This document shows, one piece after another, positions 1 through 7,073 of a stretch of DNA of 11,392 nt; positions within the stretch are counted from its first letter, which is position 1; every line of letters starts with the position of its first letter. Where the stretch lies: assembly GCA_027038775.1 (NCBI GenBank), contig JALWGP010000194.1, positions 1 to 11,392 of the forward strand. The letters are read 5' to 3'. This DNA is from Sedimenticola sp. (GTDB taxonomy: Bacteria; Pseudomonadota; Gammaproteobacteria; Chromatiales; Chromatiaceae). The notes beneath the pieces are model-generated. The model saw only the letters and a program-made list of their open reading frames with translations. It made no database searches and was not told where the DNA came from. The position numbers were made by a program, and so were the translations under genes.

Positions 1-2718
1 GCCGGCGATGAGGTAGCGGCTGAGGGTGCGGTTGGTATAGCGGCTGCCCGCCGAGATGTGCAGGTACTGGAGCAGCAGGATCTCGATCAGCGAAGGCAGG
101 TTGCGTGCCGCCAGCACGGTGAGCACGATGATGGCGAACACCGAGAGCACATCCCCCAGGGTCACCGCCACCAGCTCCGTCTTGCCCTCCACGGTGACGC
201 TGTGGTGCCAGAGGGCGATATCGTCCAGCAGCGAGAGTGCCGGGAACAGCGGCGCCCAGATCAGCCACAGTCCAACGGCGCCGGCGATGAAGAGCAGGGC
301 GTTGAGCAGGCGGCGGCTCTCGTGGCTCAGGGCCACCAGGTCGATCTTCTCCTCCTCCGCTTCCTTCTCGCGCTCGCCCGCCACCGGCGCCGTTCCCTCC
401 TCCTCCTGTTCCTGCAATGCCCTGCGCCGCTCCAGGGCCGCCTGGTAGGCCAGCCGGCGGCGGGTGAGCAGCAGCCAGAACTCGGCCAGCTGCTGCACCA
501 CCACCAAGGCGGCGATGAGCCAGAGAGAGTTCATCAGGTAGCGGAGGATGGTGGCGCCGGTATAAACGTACCCCATGAGCGAGAGCCCCAGCAGCACCAC
601 GGGAATCCCCATCACCACCGAGAACCAGAACCAGCGCAGCCGTGCGGCATAGCCGTGGGGATACTGCCGCAGGTAGGCCGCCACGATGCCACGCACCGGG
701 TGAAAGACCCGGTAGATGAAGAAGTTGAGGGAGAACGCCAGCACCACGAAATCGAGCTTGACCACCACCGCGGCCAGCCCTTCCGGCAGCACGTTGCTGG
801 CGATGACGGTAAAGGCCGACGCGGGAATGAACACCCAGAAGAGGTGGGCCAGCGCCCGCCGCAGTTTCTTCAGGTTCTCCTCCCGCCAGCGGAAGTGCGC
901 CTGAAGCAGCCCGCCCTTCATGGCCAACGCCTGTCCCGCCAACAGGGAATAGAAAGGGGCCAGGATCCAGAGCACGGCGCGGCCCAGGGCGTGCGCCTGC
1001 AGGGAGCGATCCCCCTCCTGCCGGAAGAGCCAATAGAAGAAGAGCAGCCACAACACCGGCCACAGCGCCATCAGCAGGCTCAGCAGCAGAGCCTTCATGG
1101 TGCCCAGGAAGTTGCCGTAGCCGGGTTTTCCAGCCCCGCTCCCGGTGGCGCGGATCGCCCGTTTCAGCCGTCCGTGGAATGCGGTGACCAGCAGCAGCCC
1201 CAGCAGCATCACCAGCGCCCGTGGCGACTGGCCAAGGTGCACCAGCAGCGATCTCCACATGGCCAGCCAGGCGTCGGCGTCGAACAAGACGTCGAGCTCG
1301 GCAGGCAGCGCCTGCAGGTCGGCAAGGCGAAAGGCGCGGGTATTGCGCACCCACAACAGGTGCTCCGCCAGGTAGGTATCGAACTCCTCCACCGCCTGCA
1401 GCAGCGCCTGCAGGGCGAGATCCTGCTCGGCCAGCGCCCGGATGTAGTCTTCCTGGGTCTTTACCAGTTGGCGCTGCAGTTCCAGCCGCCGCTGATGCAG
1501 GCGGCGAACCTCGGGCTCCAGGCGCTTCTTTTCCTGTTCGGCGAGGCCAGCCGGCCAGTGCATCCCCGGCCCTTCTTCCTGAAGTTGCTGCAGCGCCTCC
1601 TTCAGTCGGATCTGTTCCAGGCTGGCCTCGGTAATGCGCTGTCGCACCCGCGCCATCTGGCGGGTCAGCTCGCGCAGGCCCGGCAACTGCTGGCGCTGTT
1701 CCAACAGCACCTGCCCCAGCGCCCCCTTGAGGCCGGCCACCTCCACCTTTTCCCGGGTGGCGCGATAAGTATCCCGGATCTCCTTGGTACGCTCCCGCAG
1801 GCGGTTGTCCAGCGTGGTGACCTGCTCCAGCCGGTCGGTGAGTTTCGCCAGGCGCTCGCCGAGCGCGGCGTTGCCGGCCGCCAGCTTCCTCAGCAGGGGG
1901 GGTTCCTCGGCAAGCGCACGCCGGGTCTTCTCCTCGGTACGGCTGAGCCGCTCCACCTCCGCCTTGCGCCGTTCATTGAGCAACTTCTCCAGCTGCTCCA
2001 TCCGCGCCTCGGCCGCCTTCAGGCGTAGCCTGGCCTGCTGCAACCGGGCGTCCCGCAGCGCCTGGCGCGCCGGCAGGGAGAGCAGCTCCTGCTCCAGCAT
2101 TCTCACTTCCTGGCGCAGCGCCTCCAGGTGCGACCGGTCACGCCACTGCCGCGCCCGGTCCAACGGCGCCTGGGCCGCTGCCGCCGCCTGCACCTTCTGT
2201 TGCAGAGCATCCAGCTCCTGGCGCGCCTGCGCCAGGCGGGCGCGGGCCGCCTCGGGACGCCCTTTCTGCAGGGAAGGCTCCTGCTCCAACTCACCGATGA
2301 GCGCCTCACGCGCCAGGAGCTCGGCCTTCTCCGTCTCCACCAATTGCGTCAGCTCGTCGATGGACTTGCGCATCAGGCGCTTGCGGTCCAGCACCACGGG
2401 GGGCGGCTCCCGGGCCAGCTCCTTGCGGATGGCTGCGGTCTCGCGCGGGGCTTCCCTGCGGGCACGGACGAAGGCCTCCCCCTGCTGCCGGAATCTCTGT
2501 GCCCGGTTCAGCCAGCTCTTCGTCTCCTCGTACAGCTCAAGCAGGGACTTCCGGTCGGCATCGGAGAGTTCGGAGTCCTTCTTTGCCTCATCGATCGCCG
2601 CCTCGACCCGCTTCAGGTCAACGCCTTGGGACTGCGCAGCAGACGGCTGCCCACCGGCTGCCATCACGCCTGCGGAAAACTGCAGGAAGAGCAAGAGAAG
2701 GAAACAGCGAAAACCCAT
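1..2718 (-). CDS. MscK/MscM-like mechanosensitive channel, large multidomain MscS-family protein (partial, C-terminus outside window)
   Basis: Reading the minus strand from the ATG at 2718-2716 gives an open frame of 906 codons that runs off the left edge without a stop. It begins with a signal peptide (MGFRCFLLLLFLQFSAGVMA), which supports this start although no good Shine-Dalgarno is present. Residues about 25-490 are rich in Glu, Arg, Gln, Leu and Ala with heptad-like spacing, as expected for the periplasmic coiled-coil (MscS_porin) domain. From about residue 497 on there are many hydrophobic segments (roughly 497-516, 535-565, 576-600, 623-670, 693-740, 803-832, 850-885), matching the MscS_TM region and the start of the MscS pore module. 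The family (E. coli MscK 1120 aa, MscM 1107 aa) opens under membrane tension to release solutes on hypo-osmotic shock. About 200 residues, including the pore helix and the beta/cytoplasmic domain, are missing because of the window edge. MscK and MscM cannot be told apart here. It is divergent from the phosphofructokinase gene. Confidence 0.85.
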   Translation of the reverse strand, partial: MGFRCFLLLLFLQFSAGVMAAGGQPSAAQSQGVDLKRVEAAIDEAKKDSELSDADRKSLLELYEETKSWLNRAQRFRQQGEAFVRARREAPRETAAIRKELAREPPPVVLDRKRLMRKSIDELTQLVETEKAELLAREALIGELEQEPSLQKGRPEAARARLAQARQELDALQQKVQAAAAAQAPLDRARQWRDRSHLEALRQEVRMLEQELLSLPARQALRDARLQQARLRLKAAEARMEQLEKLLNERRKAEVERLSRTEEKTRRALAEEPPLLRKLAAGNAALGERLAKLTDRLEQVTTLDNRLRERTKEIRDTYRATREKVEVAGLKGALGQVLLEQRQQLPGLRELTRQMARVRQRITEASLEQIRLKEALQQLQEEGPGMHWPAGLAEQEKKRLEPEVRRLHQRRLELQRQLVKTQEDYIRALAEQDLALQALLQAVEEFDTYLAEHLLWVRNTRAFRLADLQALPAELDVLFDADAWLAMWRSLLVHLGQSPRALVMLLGLLLVTAFHGRLKRAIRATGSGAGKPGYGNFLGTMKALLLSLLMALWPVLWLLFFYWLFRQEGDRSLQAHALGRAVLWILAPFYSLLAGQALAMKGGLLQAHFRWREENLKKLRRALAHLFWVFIPASAFTVIASNVLPEGLAAVVVKLDFVVLAFSLNFFIYRVFHPVRGIVAAYLRQYPHGYAARLRWFWFSVVMGIPVVLLGLSLMGYVYTGATILRYLMNSLWLIAALVVVQQLAEFWLLLTRRRLAYQAALERRRALQEQEEEGTAPVAGEREKEAEEEKIDLVALSHESRRLLNALLFIAGAVGLWLIWAPLFPALSLLDDIALWHHSVTVEGKTELVAVTLGDVLSVFAIIVLTVLAARNLPSLIEILLLQYLHISAGSRYTNRTLSRYLIAG

Positions 2719-2743
2719 GACCGAAATATTGCACCAACCTGTT

Positions 2744-2923
2744 GGAGGCCCGCCCCCGGGCCGAGTTTCGAACCGTTCGCGGCGGGGGCGCCGCTCCTAC
2801 ACCGGTTTGTGGGAGGCCCGCCCCCGGGCCGAGTTTCGAACCGTTCGCGGCGGGGGCGCCGCTCCTACCGGAAGCCCGTCCCCGGCCGAACATCGAACGT
2901 TCGCGGTGGGAGCGTCGCCCCAC
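2744..2923. repeat. Three tandem REP-like imperfect palindromes
   Basis: Two copies of a 57-bp unit (2744-2800 and 2812-2868) are identical by eye with a 68-bp period. A third diverged copy lies at 2870-2923. Each unit has a left arm of the type GGAGGCCCGCCCCCGGGCC and a right arm GGCGGGGGCGCCGCTCCTAC that are near reverse complements, separated by a centre containing TTCGAA, so each can form a GC-rich hairpin. On the minus strand the right arm reads GTAGGAGCGGCGCCCCCGCC, typical of bacterial REP sequences linked to RAYT (TnpA-REP) transposases. No RAYT gene is in the window. The array fills much of the 326-bp gap between the divergent channel and phosphofructokinase genes. The rest of the gap holds a promoter for the latter and, near 2734-2745, a short inverted repeat CCAAC-CT-GTTGG upstream of the channel gene. 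Confidence 0.85.
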
Positions 2924-2987
2924 CCGTTGCTCCGGCACCCCGCGCAACAGGGTAGCACAGCCGCATGCCACCACCGGGACGGGCGCA

Positions 2988-3017
2988 TTGACAGTCCCGG
3001 TGAACTCAACCCAGAAT
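2988..3017 (+). promoter_or_regulatory. Predicted sigma-70 promoter of the phosphofructokinase unit
   Basis: A perfect -35 box TTGACA lies at 2988-2993, followed after 18 bp by CAGAAT at 3012-3017 (4 of 6 matches to TATAAT). Transcription would start near 3024, about 20 nt before the ATG, leaving a short leader that carries the ribosome site GGGAG at 3031-3035. It lies just outside the REP array and points toward the phosphofructokinase gene. Confidence 0.55.
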
Positions 3018-3044
3018 GCGAAAAACCATAGGGAGTAGCACACC

Positions 3045-4175
3045 ATGACCAAGCACATTGGCATCCTCACTGCCGGCGGCGACAGCCCCGGTCTCAACGC
3101 GGCCCTGCGGGGCGTGGGCAAGGCCGCCCAGGGCTGGTACGACATGCAGGTGATCGGATTCCTGGACGGGTTCCGTGGCCTGGTGGACAACCGCTTCCAG
3201 CGCATGGACGGCGATGTGCTCTCGGGGATCCTCACCCGCGGCGGCACCATCCTCGGCACCAGCCGTGACAAGCCCCACCGCATGCTCTTCGGCGGCAAGG
3301 TGCAGGACATGACCGACGTCATCGTCGAGAACTACCACGCCAACCACCTCGACTGCCTGGTCTGCATCGGCGGCGGCGGCACCCAGAAGAACGCCCTCAA
3401 GCTGATGGAGAAGGGGCTCAACATCATCACCCTGCCCAAGACCATCGACAACGACGTGGCCATGACCGACGTCACCTTCGGCTTCGACACCGCCCTGGGG
3501 ATCGCCACCGACGCCATCGACCGGCTCCACTCCACCGCCCACAGCCATCACCGCATCATCGTGGTGGAGATCATGGGTCACCGCGCCGGCTGGCTGGCGC
3601 TGGGCTCGGGCATCGCCGGCGGCGCCGACGTCATCCTGCTTCCGGAGATTCCCTACGACCTGGAGGTGGTGGCCGAGGCCATCCGCCAGCGTTCGCGCGG
3701 CGGCAAGAACTTCAGCATCGTGGCAGTGGCTGAAGGGGCCCTGCCCAAGGAGAAGGCCAGCCTGGTGCAGGAGGCGGAACAGCGCAAGGCCAACGCCACC
3801 AGCAAGAAGGAGAAGAAAGAAGCCAAGGAGGTACTGGCCCGCCTGGCCCAGGACTACGCCAACCACACGGTGCTGCTCTCCAGCCAGCTGGAACAGCTCA
3901 CCGGACTGGAGTCGCGCGTCACCATCCTCGGCCACCTGCAGCGCGGCGGCACCCCCTCGGCGGCCGATCGCCTGCTGGCCACCCGTCTGGGCACCGCCTG
4001 CGCCGACCTGATAAACGAGGGCACCTACGGCGTCATGGTGGCCGCCCGTGGAGACGATGCGGTGGCGATTCCCCTGGAAGAGGTGGCGGGCAAGAAGAAA
4101 CTGGTGCCTCCCGACCATCCCTGGGTGACCAGCGCGCGGCGGGTGGGCACCTGTATGGGGGATGAAGTGGGATGA
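3045..4175 (+). CDS. pfkA: 6-phosphofructokinase, PfkA family (group III-like), phosphoryl donor uncertain
   Basis: The 376-residue protein belongs to the cytoplasmic PfkA family, which phosphorylates fructose 6-phosphate to the 1,6-bisphosphate in glycolysis (reversibly if PPi is the donor). Visible motifs are the N-terminal GGDSPGLNA (11-19), IGGGGT (108-113), PKTIDND (131-137) with the catalytic Asp135, MGH (177-179), PE201, and [14 protein letters not shown] (295-308) with His296 and Arg300 for sugar-phosphate binding. Compared with E. coli PfkA, Asp103 (Mg site) is replaced by Gly111, Gly104 is kept as Gly112, Gly124 is Lys132 and Arg171 is His179. Gly at position 104 is the mark of ATP enzymes and Lys at 124 that of PPi or mixed-lineage enzymes, so the donor is not settled by sequence. 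A Lys/Glu/Ala-rich insertion (about 235-270) makes it longer than the 320-aa E. coli enzyme. GGGAG at 3031-3035 supports the start. The stop overlaps the next start (ATGA). Confidence 0.93.
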   Translation: MTKHIGILTAGGDSPGLNAALRGVGKAAQGWYDMQVIGFLDGFRGLVDNRFQRMDGDVLSGILTRGGTILGTSRDKPHRMLFGGKVQDMTDVIVENYHANHLDCLVCIGGGGTQKNALKLMEKGLNIITLPKTIDNDVAMTDVTFGFDTALGIATDAIDRLHSTAHSHHRIIVVEIMGHRAGWLALGSGIAGGADVILLPEIPYDLEVVAEAIRQRSRGGKNFSIVAVAEGALPKEKASLVQEAEQRKANATSKKEKKEAKEVLARLAQDYANHTVLLSSQLEQLTGLESRVTILGHLQRGGTPSAADRLLATRLGTACADLINEGTYGVMVAARGDDAVAIPLEEVAGKKKLVPPDHPWVTSARRVGTCMGDEVG

Positions 4176-4786
4176 AAATCACCATCATCAGCGGCAGTCA
4201 CCGAATCAACTCCCAGAGCCGCAAGGTGGCGGATCATATCCGCCGCACCCTGCTGGAAGAAGGGCTGGCCGACGAGGCGGAGGTGTTCAGCCTGGAGGGC
4301 AACCCTCTCCCCTTGTGGGACGAGGGGCTTTGGACCGGCGACGAGGCGTGGGAACAACGCCTCGCCTCCCTGCGCCGGCTGCTGCGCGAGAGCGACGGCT
4401 TCGTGGTGGTCTCCCCGGAGTGGCACGGCCAGGTGCCGGCAGGGCTGAAGAACTTCTTCCTCATCGTCGGCAAGCAGGAGGTGGGGCACAAGCCGGCGCT
4501 GATCGTCACTGTCTCCTCCGCCGACGGCGGCGCCTACCCCGTGGCTGAACTGCGCATGAGCAGCTACAAGAACAACCGCATCCTCTACATCCCGGAACAG
4601 GTGATCGTGCGCAACGTGGAGCGAGTGCTCAACCCCGAGCCCGCCGACAACGACCCCGACGCCGACAGTTATTTCCGCGAGCGGATCCTCTGGTCCCTGC
4701 AGGTGCTGCGCGCCTACGCCGAGGCGCTCGGCCCGGTGCGCGAGAGTGGTGTCACGGTGAATGAGAAGTTTGGCTTCGGGATGTAG
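4172..4786 (+). CDS. NAD(P)H-dependent FMN reductase-family flavoprotein
   Basis: The 204-residue protein has the flavodoxin-like fold signature of the NADPH-dependent FMN reductase family (PF03358). A first beta strand [10 protein letters not shown] leads into the phosphate-binding loop GSHRINSQS (8-16), and [16 protein letters not shown] (81-96) corresponds to the usual SPEY(N/H)G..PG.LKN flavin-contact motif. Members reduce FMN, quinones, azo dyes or metals using NAD(P)H, and the physiological substrate of this one cannot be read from sequence. The length is typical of the family. The start ATG overlaps the phosphofructokinase TGA (ATGA), and a G-rich GGGGGA at 4157-4162 sits 9 nt upstream, so the two are probably co-transcribed and translationally coupled. 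No rho-independent terminator with a T-run follows. Confidence 0.85.
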   Translation: MKITIISGSHRINSQSRKVADHIRRTLLEEGLADEAEVFSLEGNPLPLWDEGLWTGDEAWEQRLASLRRLLRESDGFVVVSPEWHGQVPAGLKNFFLIVGKQEVGHKPALIVTVSSADGGAYPVAELRMSSYKNNRILYIPEQVIVRNVERVLNPEPADNDPDADSYFRERILWSLQVLRAYAEALGPVRESGVTVNEKFGFGM

Positions 4787-4940
4787 CAGAAGCCCGGCGC
4801 CCTCGGGCCGGCCAAGGACTCTCGTTTCCGTTCAGCGGCCTCCAACATGCGGAGCCCGGAGTGATCGGCCATGGGCACCGCGCACCATGAGCGCCCGCTT
4901 GCACCTGCCATGCCGCCCCGCTAATCTGGGCCAGAAGGTC

Positions 4941-4946
4941 TACAAT
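4941..4946 (+). promoter_or_regulatory. Weak candidate -10 element for the glycan operon
   Basis: TACAAT (5 of 6 matches to TATAAT) lies 29 bp before the GT2 start, in the 189-bp gap that follows the FMN reductase gene. No convincing -35 box is found at 16-18 bp upstream, and there is no extended -10 TG. It is reported because it is the only promoter-like hexamer close to the first gene of the operon; an activator-dependent promoter or read-through are alternatives. Confidence 0.25.
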
Positions 4947-4975
4947 CCGGAAACCGTTCACATGCCGCGAACAGC

Positions 4976-5917
4976 ATGAACGCTGCCCCCCACACTCCAC
5001 CGAAGGTCTCCATCATCCTGCCCGCCTACAACGAAGGGGGTGTCATCGGCTCGGTGGTCTCGCGGCTCGCCCGGGATTTTCCCGATGCCGAGCTGCTGGT
5101 GGTGGACGACTGCTCCACCGACTCCACGGCCAGGGAAGCGGCTGAAGCCGGCGCGCGCGTCATCTCCCACAAGTACAACATGGGCAATGGCGCCGCCATC
5201 AAGACCGGGGTTCGGCACGCCCGGGGAGAGACCCTGGTGTTCATGGACGCAGACGGGCAGCACAGTGCCGAAGACGTACAAAAACTGCTGGACAAGCTGG
5301 ACGAAGGCTATGACATGGTCGTCGGCGCGCGGGACATTGGTGGACAGGCCGGCAAGCGGCGCTTGCTGGGTAACCTCCTGCTCAACAAGCTGGCCTCCTT
5401 CCTCACAGCGCGGAAGATCGAGGATCTCACTTCAGGCTTTCGCGCCACCCGCGCGGAGATCTTTCGCCAGTTCCTCTACCTGCTGCCAAATGGCTTTTCC
5501 TACCCGACCACTTCCACCATGGCTTTTCTCCGGTCAGGCTACGCAGTGGGTTTCGTGTCCATCAAGGTGCAACCAAGGAAGGGCAAGAGCAAGATCAGCC
5601 TGATCCGGGACGGTATTCGTTTCCTGGTGATCATCATGCGCATCACCACGCTCTTTTCGCCCATGCGGGTCTTCTTTCCCATGAGCCTGCTCTTCTTCCT
5701 GCTGGGCGTTGCACGCTACCTGTGGTTCTACTTGGAAACCGGTGCCTTCTCGAGCATGGCGGGCGTGCTGCTCATCGCTTCGGTGGTGGTCTTTCTCATC
5801 GGCCTGGTGTCGGAACAGATCACGGCGCTGCACTACGGGCTGTCGCGCAACTACTGCCAGGAGGAACCTCCTGCTTCCCCGGTATCCGGTTCGCACCCCG
5901 GTGGAGACAACGGGTGA
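4976..5917 (+). CDS. Glycosyltransferase family 2, DPM1/GtrB-like, with two C-terminal membrane helices
   Basis: The 313-residue protein starts with the GT2 (GT-A fold) core: VSIILPAYNEGG (11-22), VVDDCSTDST (42-51) with the nucleotide-binding Asp pair, NMGNGAAIKTG (68-78), and the metal-binding DAD in FMDADGQH (89-96). TSGFRATR (152-159) and PRKGKSKIS (200-208) are also typical of polyprenyl-phosphate sugar transferases of the DPM1/GtrB type. Two hydrophobic segments follow (about 231-253 and 259-279), so the catalytic domain is held at the cytoplasmic face of the inner membrane. The likely role is transfer of a hexose from a nucleotide sugar to undecaprenyl phosphate or another lipid acceptor; the sugar is unknown. 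It is the first gene of a dense operon and ends 13 bp before the GT4 gene. The Shine-Dalgarno is poor, but the start sits right before the conserved first strand. Confidence 0.9.
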   Translation: MNAAPHTPPKVSIILPAYNEGGVIGSVVSRLARDFPDAELLVVDDCSTDSTAREAAEAGARVISHKYNMGNGAAIKTGVRHARGETLVFMDADGQHSAEDVQKLLDKLDEGYDMVVGARDIGGQAGKRRLLGNLLLNKLASFLTARKIEDLTSGFRATRAEIFRQFLYLLPNGFSYPTTSTMAFLRSGYAVGFVSIKVQPRKGKSKISLIRDGIRFLVIIMRITTLFSPMRVFFPMSLLFFLLGVARYLWFYLETGAFSSMAGVLLIASVVVFLIGLVSEQITALHYGLSRNYCQEEPPASPVSGSHPGGDNG

Positions 5918-5930
5918 CCTTCGGGCCCCC

Positions 5931-7073
5931 ATGAACATCGTCCTGGTCACCACCTCGTTTCCAACATGTCTGGCGGGCTCGGAGGCTGCCGGTTCCTTCG
6001 TGTCGGATTTTGCCCTGGAACTTGCAAATTCTTGCGAGGTTGCAGTCGTTGCCCCCGGGAGCAGCGAAGAAATTCAACAGGAACACGAGGGAATGCGCAT
6101 ATTCCGATACCGGGCTCCCCGTCAACCGCTCTCGACCCTGCGTCCTTCCAATCCGGTTCACTGGAGGGCAATCGCCACCACGCTGTGGAGCGGAAAGCGA
6201 ACCACCCTGCACGCCGCCAGAGAAATCGACGCCGACTGGATTCTGGCCCTGTGGGCGCTGCCCAGTGGTTACTGGGCCCGGAACGCCGCATCCAGGCTGA
6301 ACATTCCCTACGCCACCTGGGCCCTGGGCAGCGACATATGGTCACTGGGCAGGCTTCCAGTCGTTCGAACGCTGTTGGCAGGCGTCATGGCCGAAGCCGC
6401 GGTACGGTTTGCAGACGGGTATGGGTTGAGCGATGAAGTGGAAAAAATCTGTGGACGGTCTTGCAAATTTCTTCCCTCGGCCCGACAGCTGCCGGCTTGC
6501 GGGTTACCATTGACTCACAAGCCACCCTATCGCCTCGCATTTCTTGGCCGGTGGCACCCCAACAAGGGCATCGACCTGCTGCTCGATGCGCTGGACCAGC
6601 TTTCCGACGAAGACTGGTCACGCATCGACATGGTACGGATCGCCGGGGGCGGCCCCTTGGAGCCCCTGGTGCAAAAAAAGGTCGAGATCATCAAGCGCAG
6701 AGGGCTCCCGATTCTGCTGGAAGGCTACAAGGATACCCTCGAAGCGACGGAACTGCTCCTGTGGAGCGACCTGGTCATGATTCCTTCACGCATCGAAAGT
6801 ATCCCGGTCCTGTTCAGCGATGCCTTGCAGGCGCGTCGCCGCACGATGGCAACCCCAGTAGGTGATTTCCCAAGGCTGGCGACTGATCCAGGTATCGGCA
6901 ATCTCCTTACCCTGACGAAGGCAGCATCCGCCTCCTCGATCGCTCAAACTCTCAGGGCCCTGCTGCACGAGCAAGACTGGCCGGCAACGGGCGGAAGATA
7001 CGGAAACCCGGTCTCTAGGGCCGCCCGGGAACTGGTAACGACATTTTCATCGGTGGTCCATGACAGCAGATAA
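5931..7073 (+). CDS. Glycosyltransferase family 4 (GT-B fold)
   Basis: The frame is open further upstream, but the ATG at 5931 is chosen because MNIVLVTTSFP is the usual first strand of GT4 enzymes and the preceding GT2 gene ends at 5917. The product is 380 aa. The N-terminal acceptor domain includes SFPTCLAGSEAAGSFVSDFA (9-28) and a glycine-containing ALGSDIW (131-137). The C-terminal nucleotide-sugar domain begins at RLAFLGRWHPNKGIDLLLDAL (201-221), with Lys212, followed by IAGGGPLE (237-244), LLEGYKD (262-268) and PSRIESIPVLFSDALQA (285-301). The last matches the GT4 E-x7-E site but reads E289-x7-D297. It probably adds a sugar to a lipid-linked or surface glycan in the cytoplasm; donor and linkage are unknown. 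It overlaps the aminotransferase start by 14 bp, which suggests translational coupling. Confidence 0.88.
   Translation: MNIVLVTTSFPTCLAGSEAAGSFVSDFALELANSCEVAVVAPGSSEEIQQEHEGMRIFRYRAPRQPLSTLRPSNPVHWRAIATTLWSGKRTTLHAAREIDADWILALWALPSGYWARNAASRLNIPYATWALGSDIWSLGRLPVVRTLLAGVMAEAAVRFADGYGLSDEVEKICGRSCKFLPSARQLPACGLPLTHKPPYRLAFLGRWHPNKGIDLLLDALDQLSDEDWSRIDMVRIAGGGPLEPLVQKKVEIIKRRGLPILLEGYKDTLEATELLLWSDLVMIPSRIESIPVLFSDALQARRRTMATPVGDFPRLATDPGIGNLLTLTKAASASSIAQTLRALLHEQDWPATGGRYGNPVSRAARELVTTFSSVVHDSR

Noticed and set aside
58..2028. A 656-codon plus-strand open frame with Gln/His/Leu-rich translation
   Set aside because: It is the codon-aligned antisense of the channel gene. GC-rich genes with few A/T third bases leave such frames open. 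The minus strand gives a signal peptide, coiled coil and membrane helices typical of MscK/MscM, while this frame has no recognisable domain.
2744..2923. CRISPR array
   Set aside because: The repeat units are 57 bp palindromic elements separated by 11 bp or less, with a degenerate third copy and no spacers of typical size; REP elements explain them better.
3006..4118. A 370-codon minus-strand open frame opposite the phosphofructokinase
   Set aside because: Its composition (His, Gly, Val, Ala-rich) is a mirror of the phosphofructokinase codons, and the sense strand is a clear PfkA-family enzyme.
4788..4815. GC-rich inverted repeat (CCGGC...GCCGG) after the FMN reductase as a terminator
   Set aside because: The stem is only about 5 bp and no T-run follows, so it does not meet the usual rho-independent form.
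4761..4979. Possible 72-aa gene in the gap after the FMN reductase
   Set aside because: The translation is Arg/Pro/Ser-rich with no motif or ribosome site and overlaps both the end of the reductase gene and the start of the GT2 gene.
5709..5930. Longer N-terminus for the GT4 gene
   Set aside because: The frame is open upstream but lies inside the GT2 coding region and encodes Arg/Ser/Cys-rich sequence; the conserved first strand starts at the ATG at 5931.
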